A DNA stretch of 64,000 nucleotides, taken from NCBI RefSeq assembly GCF_009707705.1, contig NZ_WLYX01000001.1, positions 2,480,001-2,544,000 of the forward strand. The letters run 5' to 3'. The translations under genes were made by a program, and so were the position numbers. Under the pieces are notes generated by a model. The model worked only from the letters and a program-made list of their open reading frames with translations, made no database searches and was not told the DNA's origin. Shown here piece by piece: positions 51,932-59,281 of this stretch. This stretch comes from Paludibacterium denitrificans (GTDB lineage: Bacteria; Pseudomonadota; Gammaproteobacteria; Burkholderiales; Chromobacteriaceae). Position 1 is the first letter of the stretch; every line of letters begins with the position of its first letter.

Positions 51932-52302
51932 TGCTGTAGTCCTTTCAGTTGGACGTTTTCAATCTTGAGGGCGATCGAATCGATCTTGGCTTCGATCACG
52001 GTCTGGTTGCGGACGTAGTCATCCCGGCGCACGTACTGCAGCGGCAATTCAGCCCGGAAGCGCAGGAAGTCTTTTTCGATGGTTTTCCAGCCTTCAGCCT
52101 CGCGCCGGTTCTGTTCCAACAGCGCAGAAAAGCGTTCATCCCAATGCGTACTGGAATCCTTGTTGGCCTTATCAATCGTCTCGAATCGCTGATCCAGACG
52201 TTTCTCAATCTCACCCAGCAACAGCTTGCCAAAGGTGAAAACCACGCCTAAAAAGCCCAACAGCAGGCCGACCAGATACCAAAACTCAACAGTGACCTTC
52301 AC
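51928..52302 (-). CDS. DUF2730 / Mu gp25-like membrane protein
   Basis: Intact, 124 residues. One N-terminal membrane segment (FWYLVGLLLGFLGVVFTFGKLLL), then a coiled-coil with AELPLQYVRRDDYVRNQTVIEAKIDSIALKIEN. Typical of gp25. Function unknown; overlaps the next gene by 4 bases. Confidence 0.75.
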   Translation of the reverse strand: MKVTVEFWYLVGLLLGFLGVVFTFGKLLLGEIEKRLDQRFETIDKANKDSSTHWDERFSALLEQNRREAEGWKTIEKDFLRFRAELPLQYVRRDDYVRNQTVIEAKIDSIALKIENVQLKGLQQ

Positions 52303-52511
52303 CGTGGCCCCCCATTTCGGCGCTCAACGGCGCTCTGACAACGTGTGCAACGCAGGCCGGGTGCAGCGGCCTGACGCTCTTTCGGGATTTCGCCCAGGCA
52401 ATCAACACAGTGCGTGGAAGGCTTACCGGATGGCACCATCGCCTGGTGCTCCGCGATCCTTGTTTCGCGCTCTTCCAGCTCCAGTTTCTGGGCTCGATCA
52501 AATTGATCCAT
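52299..52511 (-). CDS. Tra/DksA-type zinc-finger protein
   Basis: Intact, 70 residues from ATG at 52511 (MDQFDRAQKLELEERETRIAEHQ). Cys4 finger CVDCLGEIPKERQAAAPGLRCTRC with the classic IPxxR spacing of TraR/DksA family members. These bind RNA polymerase in the secondary channel or serve unknown roles in phages. Confidence 0.8.
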   Translation of the reverse strand: MDQFDRAQKLELEERETRIAEHQAMVPSGKPSTHCVDCLGEIPKERQAAAPGLRCTRCQSAVERRNGGPR

Positions 52512-52717
52512 CAAAGGATGTCGTCGCCTTGTCGATCCACATTTTTGCCTCCTCAAACCGCTTGGTGGCTTCCATGGCCAGCTGGCGATTCCCGCCTAGC
52601 GGGGGAATCCGCTGGATCAGTTTTTCCAGTGCGGTGGGTGGCTTCAGACAGGTCATCCAGCAGCTGGGCTTGTTCGTTCTGACGGACGCCTAGGTCCGCC
52701 GGTGGGAGTTGAGTCAT
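52498..52717 (-). CDS. Acb2/Tad1-like candidate (anti-CBASS / anti-Thoeris cyclic-nucleotide sponge)
   Basis: About 72 residues from ATG at 52717 (MTQLPPADLGVRQNEQAQLLDDLSEATT), one indel near 52635, then ALEKLIQRIPPLGGNRQLAMEATKRFEEAKMWIDKA. The pattern IPP-NR-LA-T-EEA-W is like the helical core of the Acb2 family, small phage proteins that form hexamers and bind signalling cyclic nucleotides so that CBASS or Thoeris cannot trigger. The assignment is from pattern memory and needs a profile search. It lies between Rz (ATGA overlap) and a DksA-like gene. Confidence 0.55.
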
Positions 52718-53313
52718 TTGATCTCCGATGCTTGAGTGTGAAACGTGATCAAGCTGTCAAACTTGGCTTCCAGTGCGCCGCACCGAGGCACCGTAATCAC
52801 TGGCGTGAGCCAGGATGTCTTCTGGTGATAACCCGGTACCGGAGCTGCTTGATCGGCTTTTGCAGCATCTCCGGGCTGGGTTGCGGGCAGACCCGGATCA
52901 CCTGCGGTTCCGTAGCCGAGTTCGGCTTGGTAGAGGCGCAGGCTGACAGGGCCAAGGCCAGTCCAATGCTGACCATCCATGCGTATCGCATCGGGAATCC
53001 TTTGCTTGAGTTGTTGCTGTTTGGCTTTGAGCTGGCTTTCTGTGGCCAGCAAGGTGACGCCTAACTGGTGAGCCAGCTGGGCGTACTTCTGGGTATCGGA
53101 AGCCGCCTTGGCCAGTTCGCGGGATTTGGCCTCAGCCTTCTGGAGCAAGGTCGACTCGTAATCCGCCTTTTGCTTGTCCAGCTTGGCTTGCCAGTCATGT
53201 GCAGCCGCTTGATAACCGGTGTGGTAGATGCCATAGCCAACACCAGCGAGAACGGTGACGATGGCCAGCGGTTTGACCCACCACGGCAACAGGGAAACGG
53301 AAGGAAGATTCAT
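52714..53313 (-). CDS. spanin inner-membrane subunit (Rz)
   Basis: About 199 residues from ATG at 53313 (MNLPSVSLLPWWVKPLAIVTVLAGVGYGIY). One N-terminal membrane segment followed by a long periplasmic coiled-coil (QAKLDKQKADYESTLLQKAEAKSRELAKAASDTQKYAQL). The small lipoprotein Rz1 is nested in its 3' half in another frame. Spanins fuse inner and outer membranes in the last step of lysis. The start overlaps the holin stop in ATGA. Confidence 0.75.
   Translation of the reverse strand: MNLPSVSLLPWWVKPLAIVTVLAGVGYGIYHTGYQAAAHDWQAKLDKQKADYESTLLQKAEAKSRELAKAASDTQKYAQLAHQLGVTLLATESQLKAKQQQLKQRIPDAIRMDGQHWTGLGPVSLRLYQAELGYGTAGDPGLPATQPGDAAKADQAAPVPGYHQKTSWLTPVITVPRCGALEAKFDSLITFHTQASEIK
52797..52991 (-). 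CDS. spanin outer-membrane lipoprotein (Rz1), nested in Rz
   Basis: About 64 residues (MRYAWMVSIGLALALSACASTKPN) with lipobox LSAC. Pro-rich body (CPQPSPEMLQKPIKQL). It is inside the Rz gene in another frame, the hallmark layout of Rz/Rz1. The C-terminal end may be altered by an indel. Confidence 0.72.
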   Translation of the reverse strand: MRYAWMVSIGLALALSACASTKPNSATEPQVIRVCPQPSPEMLQKPIKQLRYRVITRRHPGSRQ

Positions 53314-53577
53314 GCTGTCTGGTCCTTGTCGGCTTGCAGGTCGGCAAGCAATTGCCGCGTCGCTAAGCTGATGCACCACCCGGCTCACAGCAGACAGAAA
53401 GCCAAACACCGTCGACAGGATGGCAAACGGCATCGGGTGTAGCGCGGCCTGCCAAACCGGCAGCAGATCGGTGCCGGTTTGCAGCAACGCGGAGACCAAA
53501 GCACACACAGCGGATAGCAGCGCAAAGCGGATGGACCACAGGCGGTGCCAGACTGGGGCGATTGGATCGAAGCGCAT
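53310..53577 (-). CDS. holin-like membrane protein
   Basis: About 89 residues (MRFDPIAPVWHRLWSIRFALLSAVCALVSALLQ), with two or three membrane segments (FAILSTVFGFLSAVSRVV). GCTAAGC at 53362-53368 stands where GCCGGC gives VHQPATRQLLADLQADKDQTA and a stop overlapping Rz (ATGA). Without this correction it falsely fuses with Rz. Position beside the amidase supports a lysis role. Confidence 0.7.
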
Positions 53578-54104
53578 TACACGCCCCCCAAAATCTTGCC
53601 GGACAGCGGCTTCATTCCACCTTTAAGCCAGTCTGCGACGGTGAAACCGGGGCAAGTCTTGAGCCATTCGTTGGGTTCGATGGTGCCGTCGTGGTTTTTG
53701 TCGGGCGACAGATCACGGTGGCCAACAATCCGCGCCGATGGATACTTCGCCGCCAGCGCTTTGATCAGGCTGGTCAACGCTTGCCATTGCAGCAACGTGA
53801 ACTGGTCAGTGCCGACCATGCAGACGCCGATAGAGTTGGCGTTGAAACCGGACACATGAGCGCCGATTTCATCCAGACCACGGCCGGTCGACTTGCTGCC
53901 GTCAGTGTCCAGCACAAAGTGGTAGCCAATGGCTTTTAACGTGGGGTTAAACGCGGCGACAGCGGCAGGCTGACGGTGAAAACCTCGGGCACAGTGCCAA
54001 ACATCAATGACATCGGCGGCCGTCTGGCCATTCTTGGCCAGCTGCTTGCCATTCGGGCTGGCCGAACAGTGGATGACGATCAGGTTGATAGCGCGGGGCA
54101 TCAT
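53577..54104 (-). CDS. N-acetylmuramoyl-L-alanine amidase (endolysin)
   Basis: Intact, 175 residues. Amidase_2 fold: LIVIHCSASPNG (zinc His), WHCARGFHRQPAAVAAFNPTLKAIGYHFVLDTDGS, VGHRDLSPDKNHDGTIEPNEWLKTCPGF with the second His and the GHRDLSPD motif. It cleaves the peptide from peptidoglycan. First gene of the late lysis unit, 60 bases after the conserved box. Confidence 0.92.
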   Translation of the reverse strand: MMPRAINLIVIHCSASPNGKQLAKNGQTAADVIDVWHCARGFHRQPAAVAAFNPTLKAIGYHFVLDTDGSKSTGRGLDEIGAHVSGFNANSIGVCMVGTDQFTLLQWQALTSLIKALAAKYPSARIVGHRDLSPDKNHDGTIEPNEWLKTCPGFTVADWLKGGMKPLSGKILGGV

Positions 54105-54108
54105 GCCT

Positions 54109-54129
54109 CCTCATGCTGAAAACATGAGG
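54109..54129. promoter_or_regulatory. leader hairpin before the amidase start
   Basis: CCTCATG / CATGAGG with a 7-base loop; the ribosome site GAGGAGG is partly in the stem. Confidence 0.45.
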
Positions 54130-54163
54130 GCTATCGTAGGGATTCAGGCGGGACGGACGGATT

Positions 54164-54183
54164 GGGAAGGGGTTCGGTAAAAA
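54164..54183 (-). promoter_or_regulatory. conserved phage box, copy 4
   Basis: Minus strand TTTTTACCGAACCCCTTCCC, 60 bases before the amidase start and just after the terminator of the preceding unit. This placing is right for a late promoter. Confidence 0.55.
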
Positions 54184-54186
54184 CAA

Positions 54187-54208
54187 AACCCCGCTGGGTG
54201 GCGGGGTT
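54187..54208 (-). terminator. terminator between the middle and late (lysis) units
   Basis: AACCCCGC / GCGGGGTT with a 6-base loop, followed on the minus strand by TTTTG. Ten bases after the stop of 54218-54706. Confidence 0.8.
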
Positions 54209-54217
54209 GGATGGCGG

Positions 54218-54706
54218 TTACTTTAATTGCTGTAGTTCTTGATTACTACCGGTTAGACAAGCTGTCTCAAGCTCCATGAACCGTGTTTCCTTTTGGTTCG
54301 CTATCTCATCTTGTCTGTACATCTCCTCTTTGGCTGCATCACCGTTCCCTTCAGGATTCATGGCACCCATAAAGGCGATATAGCTATCAATTTTTGCTTT
54401 GATGTAGTCATCAAGGACCAACTTGGCATCAACGGAACAGCCTTTTTTTGCAGAAATATTCAGCCCATTCTTCATGTCCTGCATGCGGGCTACCAAGGGT
54501 GACAGCTGAATTCTTGGCGTCGATGCTGCAATCTTTGTTATAGAGTTGAACTCATCATGCTTTTTCATCAAGGAATCGACATCACCTAATGTCAATTCCA
54601 ACTCAGCTATCCTTGCCTTCTTTTCTTCATGCTTTTTATACAAGCTGGCTGCCGATGCCACGCCAATCACAGCGATCAGCAAGACCGATAATGTTCCCAT
54701 TTTCAT
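54218..54706 (-). CDS. membrane-anchored coiled-coil protein of unknown function
   Basis: Intact, 162 residues. An N-terminal membrane segment (GTLSVLLIAVIGVASAASLY) then a charged coiled-coil (KKHEEKKARIAELELTLGDVDSLMKKHDEF). It sits between mor and the lysis unit and is AT-richer than its neighbours. No family is recognised; envelope exclusion is conceivable but unproven. Confidence 0.6.
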   Translation of the reverse strand: MKMGTLSVLLIAVIGVASAASLYKKHEEKKARIAELELTLGDVDSLMKKHDEFNSITKIAASTPRIQLSPLVARMQDMKNGLNISAKKGCSVDAKLVLDDYIKAKIDSYIAFMGAMNPEGNGDAAKEEMYRQDEIANQKETRFMELETACLTGSNQELQQLK

Positions 54707-54722
54707 ATCTATATCCTTCTTC

Positions 54723-55178
54723 CTAAAACAGCTGACCTTGGGGGATGTTCTCAGGCAGAAGCTCGTCGGCCTTGCTCAAAATCTCTTCGATCCGGCGGTC
54801 ACACAGTTTGAACTTTGGCACCAGTATATTATTGACAGTGGCATTATGTCCCAGCTCCCGGCAGTGTCTGTCATAGTCTGTCCGAATCTCTGCATCACGT
54901 AGCGCCCGCAACGCGGCGGCGCATTTCGGTACGTATAACCGCGTGTTCCCGTAGTGTTTGGTCAGCGTTCTGGCTGCATCCACTCCCACGACCTCGGCCA
55001 GCGCCGAAAAATACTGGCCTTCCTGCCGGGCAGTTTTAGGGATCGGGAAATGCGTGCCACCCAGCAGGTCGACCAGCTTCATCGTCATGGGCAGGCTGAT
55101 CAGCCGCACCAGTTCACGGGCGTTTTCCGGTAGCAGGTGCTGGGCACGTAGAATCGCGTCCTCTCTTACTTTTCCCAT
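54723..55178 (-). CDS. mor: Mor-family transcriptional activator (middle operon regulator)
   Basis: Intact, 151 residues. LISLPMTMKLVDLLGGTHFPIPK and RDAEIRTDYDRHCRELGHNATVNNILVPKFKLCDRRIEEIL match the Mor/C fold with its dimer core and C-terminal helix-turn-helix. In Mu, Mor turns on middle transcription and C turns on late genes; only one such gene is seen here, so it may drive the late units directly, perhaps via the CCGAACCCC boxes. Confidence 0.85.
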   Translation of the reverse strand: MGKVREDAILRAQHLLPENARELVRLISLPMTMKLVDLLGGTHFPIPKTARQEGQYFSALAEVVGVDAARTLTKHYGNTRLYVPKCAAALRALRDAEIRTDYDRHCRELGHNATVNNILVPKFKLCDRRIEEILSKADELLPENIPQGQLF

Positions 55179-55597
55179 GCTTCAGTCCCTTTCCCGTGGC
55201 GGCGGGCATCGATTTCCAGCCCTATCATCAACCGGCGCAGCTGGTCATCATCCAGCCGAGGCCACCTTCTCAACCTTGAACATTCTGAGCGCCATTCCAT
55301 CGGCGTAGTCCCATGGCCGTTTCTGGTCAGCCAGCAGAGCCTCAACCTTGGCCATGTAGCGCTTGCGGTCATCTTGGGGCGTGGGGCGTTTACCGATGTT
55401 TCGCACTGTCTTTTGCACAAAGCCAAGGCGCTTCATCTCGGCCAGTACGTCATCCAGTTGCTGCAAGGTCAGCTTGGTGCTGCTGGTCTTGCCTTCGGCC
55501 AGACGGGCGAGCATGGCCCGATAGCTGTCATCCGCCATCTGCAGCTGCTGCTTGGCGATATGAATCTTGGAGATCATCGCCTTGCGTCGGTCTGTCA
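55166..55597 (-). CDS. gemA: GemA-like protein (DUF1018, Mu gp16)
   Basis: About 144 residues from ATG at 55597 (MTDRRKAMISKIHIAKQQLQMADDSYRAMLARLAEGKTSSTKLT). TPQDDRKRYMAKVEALLADQKRPWDYADGMALRMF is typical. One indel near 55255 restores RLDDDQLRRLMIGLEIDARRHGK. Affects host DNA replication and supercoiling in Mu. Overlaps mor. Confidence 0.85.
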
Positions 55598-55755
55598 TTG
55601 TTCTTCTCCTGGTCAGACTCAATGCACGCGTGAGTGGCCATGCTTGCTTTATCAGAGGACGGCACTCCTGTCGTTGGTCGGAGGCTGGCCACTCACGGCT
55701 GCATTGAGGGTTAAAACACGTTGCGGAGCCTGTAACGCAGGCTCGACACCGGGTT

Positions 55756-56184
55756 CTAAGCAGTGGCCTCTTCGGGGGCGATCTGGATGGAATCGCAGAC
55801 CTTGCACAGGTGGTTGATAGCGGAGCGGCCACTTGCCCAGGTGATGTCGTAAAGCGTGAAGGTCGCGGTCCAGTAGCGATCTTCAACACACATTTTTTTG
55901 AAGTAGCGCTTGCCTACGGCTTTCTCCATGGCCGCCTTATCTTTCTTTGGGCAAGCTGGACGGACTTGCTTGTTCAAGAATTTCTGTTCGGGATGCTCCT
56001 CCTTACCCGACACCCACTTACTCTCCCAGCGACCATCCACATACGTGACCACGCGATAGCGCATGCCCTTGCAAAGCTTCACTACCAATTCCACTTTGTG
56101 GCCATCACATAGGAGGCTTACCCGGCCCCACGGTCTAGCCAGCTTGTCGATCAGTTCCTGTTTCTGTTCTTTGGTCAGTTTCAT
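55756..56184 (-). CDS. phage early protein of unknown function
   Basis: Intact, 142 residues from ATG at 56184 (MKLTKEQKQELIDKLARPWGRVSLLCDGH). Basic, with NGMRYRVVTYVDGRWE-like beta strands and several cysteines at the C-terminus (HLCKVCDS). No family recognised. The first copy of the 57-base repeat ends just upstream. Confidence 0.55.
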   Translation of the reverse strand: MKLTKEQKQELIDKLARPWGRVSLLCDGHKVELVVKLCKGMRYRVVTYVDGRWESKWVSGKEEHPEQKFLNKQVRPACPKKDKAAMEKAVGKRYFKKMCVEDRYWTATFTLYDITWASGRSAINHLCKVCDSIQIAPEEATA

Positions 56185-56194
56185 ATTTTTCCTC

Positions 56195-56251
56195 GGCTGC
56201 TCATCAGTGCCCGGCCACCACGCCAGACAGACCGCCTCACGGCGGTTTCGC
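56195..56251. repeat. 57-base direct repeat, copy 1
   Basis: Starts GGCTGCTCATCAGTG and ends GGCGGTTTCGC; contains a small ACCGCC / GGCGGT hairpin. About 88% identical to 56647-56704. The two copies bracket the plus-strand gene 56324-56587. Confidence 0.75.
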
Positions 56252-56262
56252 GTATCCCGTTC

Positions 56263-56280
56263 GGGTAAGATGGCAGTGCA
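56263..56280 (+). promoter_or_regulatory. promoter-leader shared by two cargo genes, copy 1
   Basis: GGGTAAGATGGCAGTGCA, with TAAGAT as a possible -10 box, about 44 bases before the ATG at 56324. Nearly the same string lies at 63422-63439. Confidence 0.45.
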
Positions 56281-56323
56281 TGCAGTCAACGTGCACTTCA
56301 TTCACCATCGTGGGAGTTCATCT

Positions 56324-56587
56324 ATGTCAAATCAGCAAGACGCCACTAACCTCAACGTTCAAGAACGGCTCCGCACTCTTGAGGTGCAGCAGCAAGTCAT
56401 GACCAGCTTGCTTATTTCTCTTCTCTCGACCCATTCGAATCCAAGCGCCGCCAAAAAAGTTTTCCAAATAAGTAGCGAACACCTCGTTTCCAACTGGCTC
56501 TCCAGCGCCCTACAGGAGAGTTGGATTGAGCAAGGAGTTGCTTTCCGCGACATGCTGCTTCACTACTTTCCCGAGCCCACTGAATGA
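56324..56587 (+). CDS. small plus-strand cargo gene
   Basis: Eighty-seven residues from ATG at 56324 (MSNQQDATNLNVQERLRTLEVQQQVM), with GTGGGAG before it. All helical (SSEHLVSNWLSSALQESWIEQ). Bracketed by the 57-base direct repeats and preceded by a promoter-leader (56263-56280) shared with the gene at 63483. Its strand is opposite to the early genes around it. Function unknown. Confidence 0.6.
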   Translation: MSNQQDATNLNVQERLRTLEVQQQVMTSLLISLLSTHSNPSAAKKVFQISSEHLVSNWLSSALQESWIEQGVAFRDMLLHYFPEPTE

Positions 56588-56646
56588 ACCGATCTGTATT
56601 GATTTCTTGGTTTTTCTGCATCATTGATCCTTGATTTCATCTGTCT

Positions 56647-56704
56647 GGCTGCTCATCAGTGCCGGCCACCACGCCCGGCAGACCACCCTTGCGGGCGGTT
56701 TCGC
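56647..56704. repeat. 57-base direct repeat, copy 2
   Basis: Copy of 56195-56251 with a few changes and one extra base in the hairpin region (ACCACCCTTGCGGGCGGT). It ends 5 bases from the HU stop, so it may also act as the HU terminator. Confidence 0.75.
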
Positions 56705-56708
56705 TGGG

Positions 56709-56984
56709 TTAAGCGATGGCGTCTTTCAGTGACTTGGATGGAGCAAAAACAACCTTGCGTTTGGCTTAACACTTGAATGGTTTCGCCGGTTTTCGGGTTG
56801 CGGCCAGCTCGGAGCTTAAGACATCCTTGACCTTGAACTTGCCGGTGCTGGCCAGCACGATCTCGCCGCCATTGGCCAGTTCTTGATGAATGTTTTGTTC
56901 CAGTGCATCGACAACGCGCAGAACGTCGGCTTTGGACAGGCCAGATTTTTCGGCCGTGGTGGTGATCAGTTCTTGTTTAGTCAT
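56709..56984 (-). CDS. HU-family DNA-binding protein
   Basis: About 91 residues from ATG at 56984 (MTKQELITTTAEKSGLSKADVLRVVDALEQNI). GEIVLASTGKFKVKD, then AGRNPKTGETIQVPAKRKVVFAPSKSLKDAIA. Two errors of the GCCGGC type (56814-56821 and 56763-56770) scramble the beta arm in the raw frame. HU-like proteins bend DNA and aid Mu transposition complexes. A possible 31-codon leader ORF (MSLANYKLLIRNL...) precedes it from 57077 in the same frame. Confidence 0.82.
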
Positions 56985-57073
56985 GTTGAAGTCCCTTATC
57001 AGGTGAAAAATTGAGTGCTTGGGAATATTCCCGGTACGCAGGTTGCGAATCAGTAGCTTGTAATTGGCGAGGC

Positions 57074-57685
57074 TCATACCCCGGCAATATCCAGCGGAAT
57101 CGGCACATACTGGTCAGCGTCGCCAACCCGCTCGTAGACGCGGATGTATGACTTGGAGCACTGCACCCGTACCGAGTCACTGAGGGCTGCCATGGCGCGT
57201 TGCCATTTCTCGTCCTGAATATCCAGACGGCGCAGACCGAGGATGCGACCGGTTGAAATCTTTCCCTCCTTGTCGACGTTGAAGGCGTCATTGATCAGGG
57301 CGCGGATCTCGCTGCGCGCTCCCTCGGTCCACTCGTGTACGCATTCATCGATCAGCGCCTTGGCGGCCTGCAGTCCCTCGTCAAACGTCAGCGTGTCGGA
57401 TACGGCCCGCTTGATCTGGTAGCGGCCATCAAAGGTGGTCAGGGTGGTATTGCCCTTGGCCCCGCCGACCTTGGCGCCATAACGCTCTGCCGACAGTTCA
57501 ATAAAAGCCCGGATATCGGCAAAGGCCGTGGCCTTGAACGTGGCCAGATGTGCTTTGACCTCAACGGCTTTCTTGACGATTTCGCTCACCAGCTCATCAC
57601 GGGCGATATCGATAGGCTTGATGGTCTCGACCGGAATCAAGCGTCCCTTGGCGTCCTTTTTGTATCCCTGCGGGATGGCATTCAT
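57074..57685 (-). CDS. DUF3164 protein (early Mu-like protein)
   Basis: Intact, 203 residues from ATG at 57685 (MNAIPQGYKKDAKGRLIPVETIKPIDIARDELV). GNTTLTTFDGRYQIKRAVSDTLTFDEGLQAAKALIDECVHEW and RILGLRRLDIQDEKWQRAM are highly characteristic of DUF3164. Role unknown, perhaps in replication. Confidence 0.85.
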   Translation of the reverse strand: MNAIPQGYKKDAKGRLIPVETIKPIDIARDELVSEIVKKAVEVKAHLATFKATAFADIRAFIELSAERYGAKVGGAKGNTTLTTFDGRYQIKRAVSDTLTFDEGLQAAKALIDECVHEWTEGARSEIRALINDAFNVDKEGKISTGRILGLRRLDIQDEKWQRAMAALSDSVRVQCSKSYIRVYERVGDADQYVPIPLDIAGV

Positions 57686-57687
57686 GG

Positions 57688-58047
57688 TTATTTCCTCAGT
57701 CCTACTAATCGCTTTACTTTGGCCAGTTCGGCCCGGTTCTTTTGCAGCCACTCCGGCGTCATCGCCACTTCATCGGCTGCCCGCCAGAATCGTTTTCGTG
57801 ACGGCGGCGATGGTGGTTTATCCGGTGGCGGCTCCGGTACCGGGGTGTCTGGTGGGCTAGGCTCGGGCTGTGGTGGCTCTGGTGCGGTGGCGACCACCGG
57901 TGTGGCATAGACCGCCAGCTCGTCCAGATAGTCATCCCACACAATGCGCCGGGCCTTCTTCCGGTCCATGCCCATGCCAACCAGACGCTCAACCTCTTCG
58001 GCCAACCTTGCCTTGGTCATGTCATCCAGCTCGCTGTCCTGCGTCAT
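57688..58047 (-). CDS. early phage protein with Pro-rich linker
   Basis: Intact, 119 residues. MTKARLAEEVERLVGMGMDRKKARRIVWDDYLDELAV at the front, a long linker of Pro and Glu, then a basic C-terminus (TPEWLQKNRAELAKVKRL). No family recognised. Confidence 0.55.
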   Translation of the reverse strand: MTQDSELDDMTKARLAEEVERLVGMGMDRKKARRIVWDDYLDELAVYATPVVATAPEPPQPEPSPPDTPVPEPPPDKPPSPPSRKRFWRAADEVAMTPEWLQKNRAELAKVKRLVGLRK

Positions 58048-58880
58048 GCCAGCAACTCCCGTTGCGGCATGACTGGCTGTAACCGGTGCAAAAACTGGTA
58101 CAACTGATCGGTTTCATCCGGGCTGAGTACCGTCGTGCTGCCGTTCGTCAGGTCCAGATAAAGCCGCCCGGCTTGATCCAACAGGCAGTTAAACGGCACT
58201 TCTTCTTTGGGCCTGGATGGCGACGGTTCTACCGGTTTCTTGCCCGACACATGCGAGGGGAATAGCACCTTGAAGCGTTCAGGTGCGCTCTCAAACAGCT
58301 CTACAGTGCCGTCATCACCAATGGAGCCAATCAACGGAATCGGGCTGCAGTCTGGAGCACTCATGTCATCGTTTACGTTCCCACTCCCGGCCACTTCGGT
58401 ATCCGTATTGGAGTCGGCATGACGGACCTCCTTGCTTTCCTTGGCGACGGACTGATCGGTATTGGAGACCCAATACCAGTGGCCATTGTCATGGCGTTTG
58501 ACCTGATCCTTTTTGCGGTAGAACTGCAGGGCAGCCTGGACAGCTGTCGATGCGCCGATCACCTGATCAACCAGCTGGGCCGATGTCATCCCGGTTTTGC
58601 CTACTCCCATCAATATCCGCTTAACCCGGGCAGGAACGTTCTGCTTGTCATTCGGCTTGGCCTCCGCGACCACGTGCTTTCCGGGTCCGAACTGCCAGAT
58701 CAGTTCGTTACCGACATCGCGGCGGTTGACCTTGTTTTGGCTCTCAAGCTGCAACAGTGCTGACGTCAGTTCCATCACGCTACGCCCCAGCTGTTGGGCG
58801 AGTTCTTTGGTCGAGCGGCCATGTTTGTGTTCGGACAAGGCAGCCAGCACCTCCTGTTCAAGCACTTTTGCGTTCTCCAT
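58044..58880 (-). CDS. early phage protein with winged-helix-like N-terminus
   Basis: Intact, 278 residues from ATG at 58880 (MENAKVLEQEVLAALSEHKHGRSTKELAQQLGRSVMELTSALLQLESQNKVNRR). Two winged-helix units fill residues 1-130; the rest is disordered with an end domain (FNCLLDQAGRLYLDLTNGSTTVLSPDETDQLYQFLHRLQP). Probably DNA-binding; exact role unknown. Confidence 0.55.
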   Translation of the reverse strand: MENAKVLEQEVLAALSEHKHGRSTKELAQQLGRSVMELTSALLQLESQNKVNRRDVGNELIWQFGPGKHVVAEAKPNDKQNVPARVKRILMGVGKTGMTSAQLVDQVIGASTAVQAALQFYRKKDQVKRHDNGHWYWVSNTDQSVAKESKEVRHADSNTDTEVAGSGNVNDDMSAPDCSPIPLIGSIGDDGTVELFESAPERFKVLFPSHVSGKKPVEPSPSRPKEEVPFNCLLDQAGRLYLDLTNGSTTVLSPDETDQLYQFLHRLQPVMPQRELLA

Positions 58881-58881
58881 G

Positions 58882-59268
58882 TCACTGCACCTCAACGCAG
58901 GCGGTTTTGCCGGTCAGCATTGTGTTGACCCCAACAGAGGTCTCGACCAGATCCGTCGCCACCTTCCCGACATTGACCATCAACTCACGGCAACGGTTAG
59001 CCAGATCCAGCAGCTCCTTGGCATCCAGTTCCTTCAGCAGAATGGCGCGGATCACGTCGGCGTTTTCCGGGGTGATGAGGGTGATATCAATGCCCAGCTC
59101 GTGGCGAAGGCGCACCATCTCATCGACCTGTGCCGGGGCTTTGCGGCCGCTTTCATAGCGGGAGCCGCCGGACTGGGTGACTTTGACGGCACTCCAGAAC
59201 TGCGATTGATTCAGGCCAAGGGCACGGCGCATGGCGCGGTAGTCACGGGCTACGGTTTGTTCTTGCAT
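58882..59268 (-). CDS. XRE-type helix-turn-helix regulator
   Basis: Intact, 128 residues from ATG at 59268 (MQEQTVARDYRAMRRALGLNQSQFWSAVKVTQSGGSRYESGRKAPAQVDEMVRL). The helix-turn-helix reads LNQSQFWSAVKVTQSGGSRYESG. AGGAG lies 6 bases upstream. Similar genes in Mu-like phages are thought to act with early regulation. Confidence 0.68.
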   Translation of the reverse strand: MQEQTVARDYRAMRRALGLNQSQFWSAVKVTQSGGSRYESGRKAPAQVDEMVRLRHELGIDITLITPENADVIRAILLKELDAKELLDLANRCRELMVNVGKVATDLVETSVGVNTMLTGKTACVEVQ

Positions 59269-59281
59269 GGTCATCTCCTGA

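Noticed and set aside
52714..53577. Holin-Rz fusion
   Set aside because: Replacing GCTAAGC at 53362 with GCCGGC gives a separate holin ending in ATGA with Rz.
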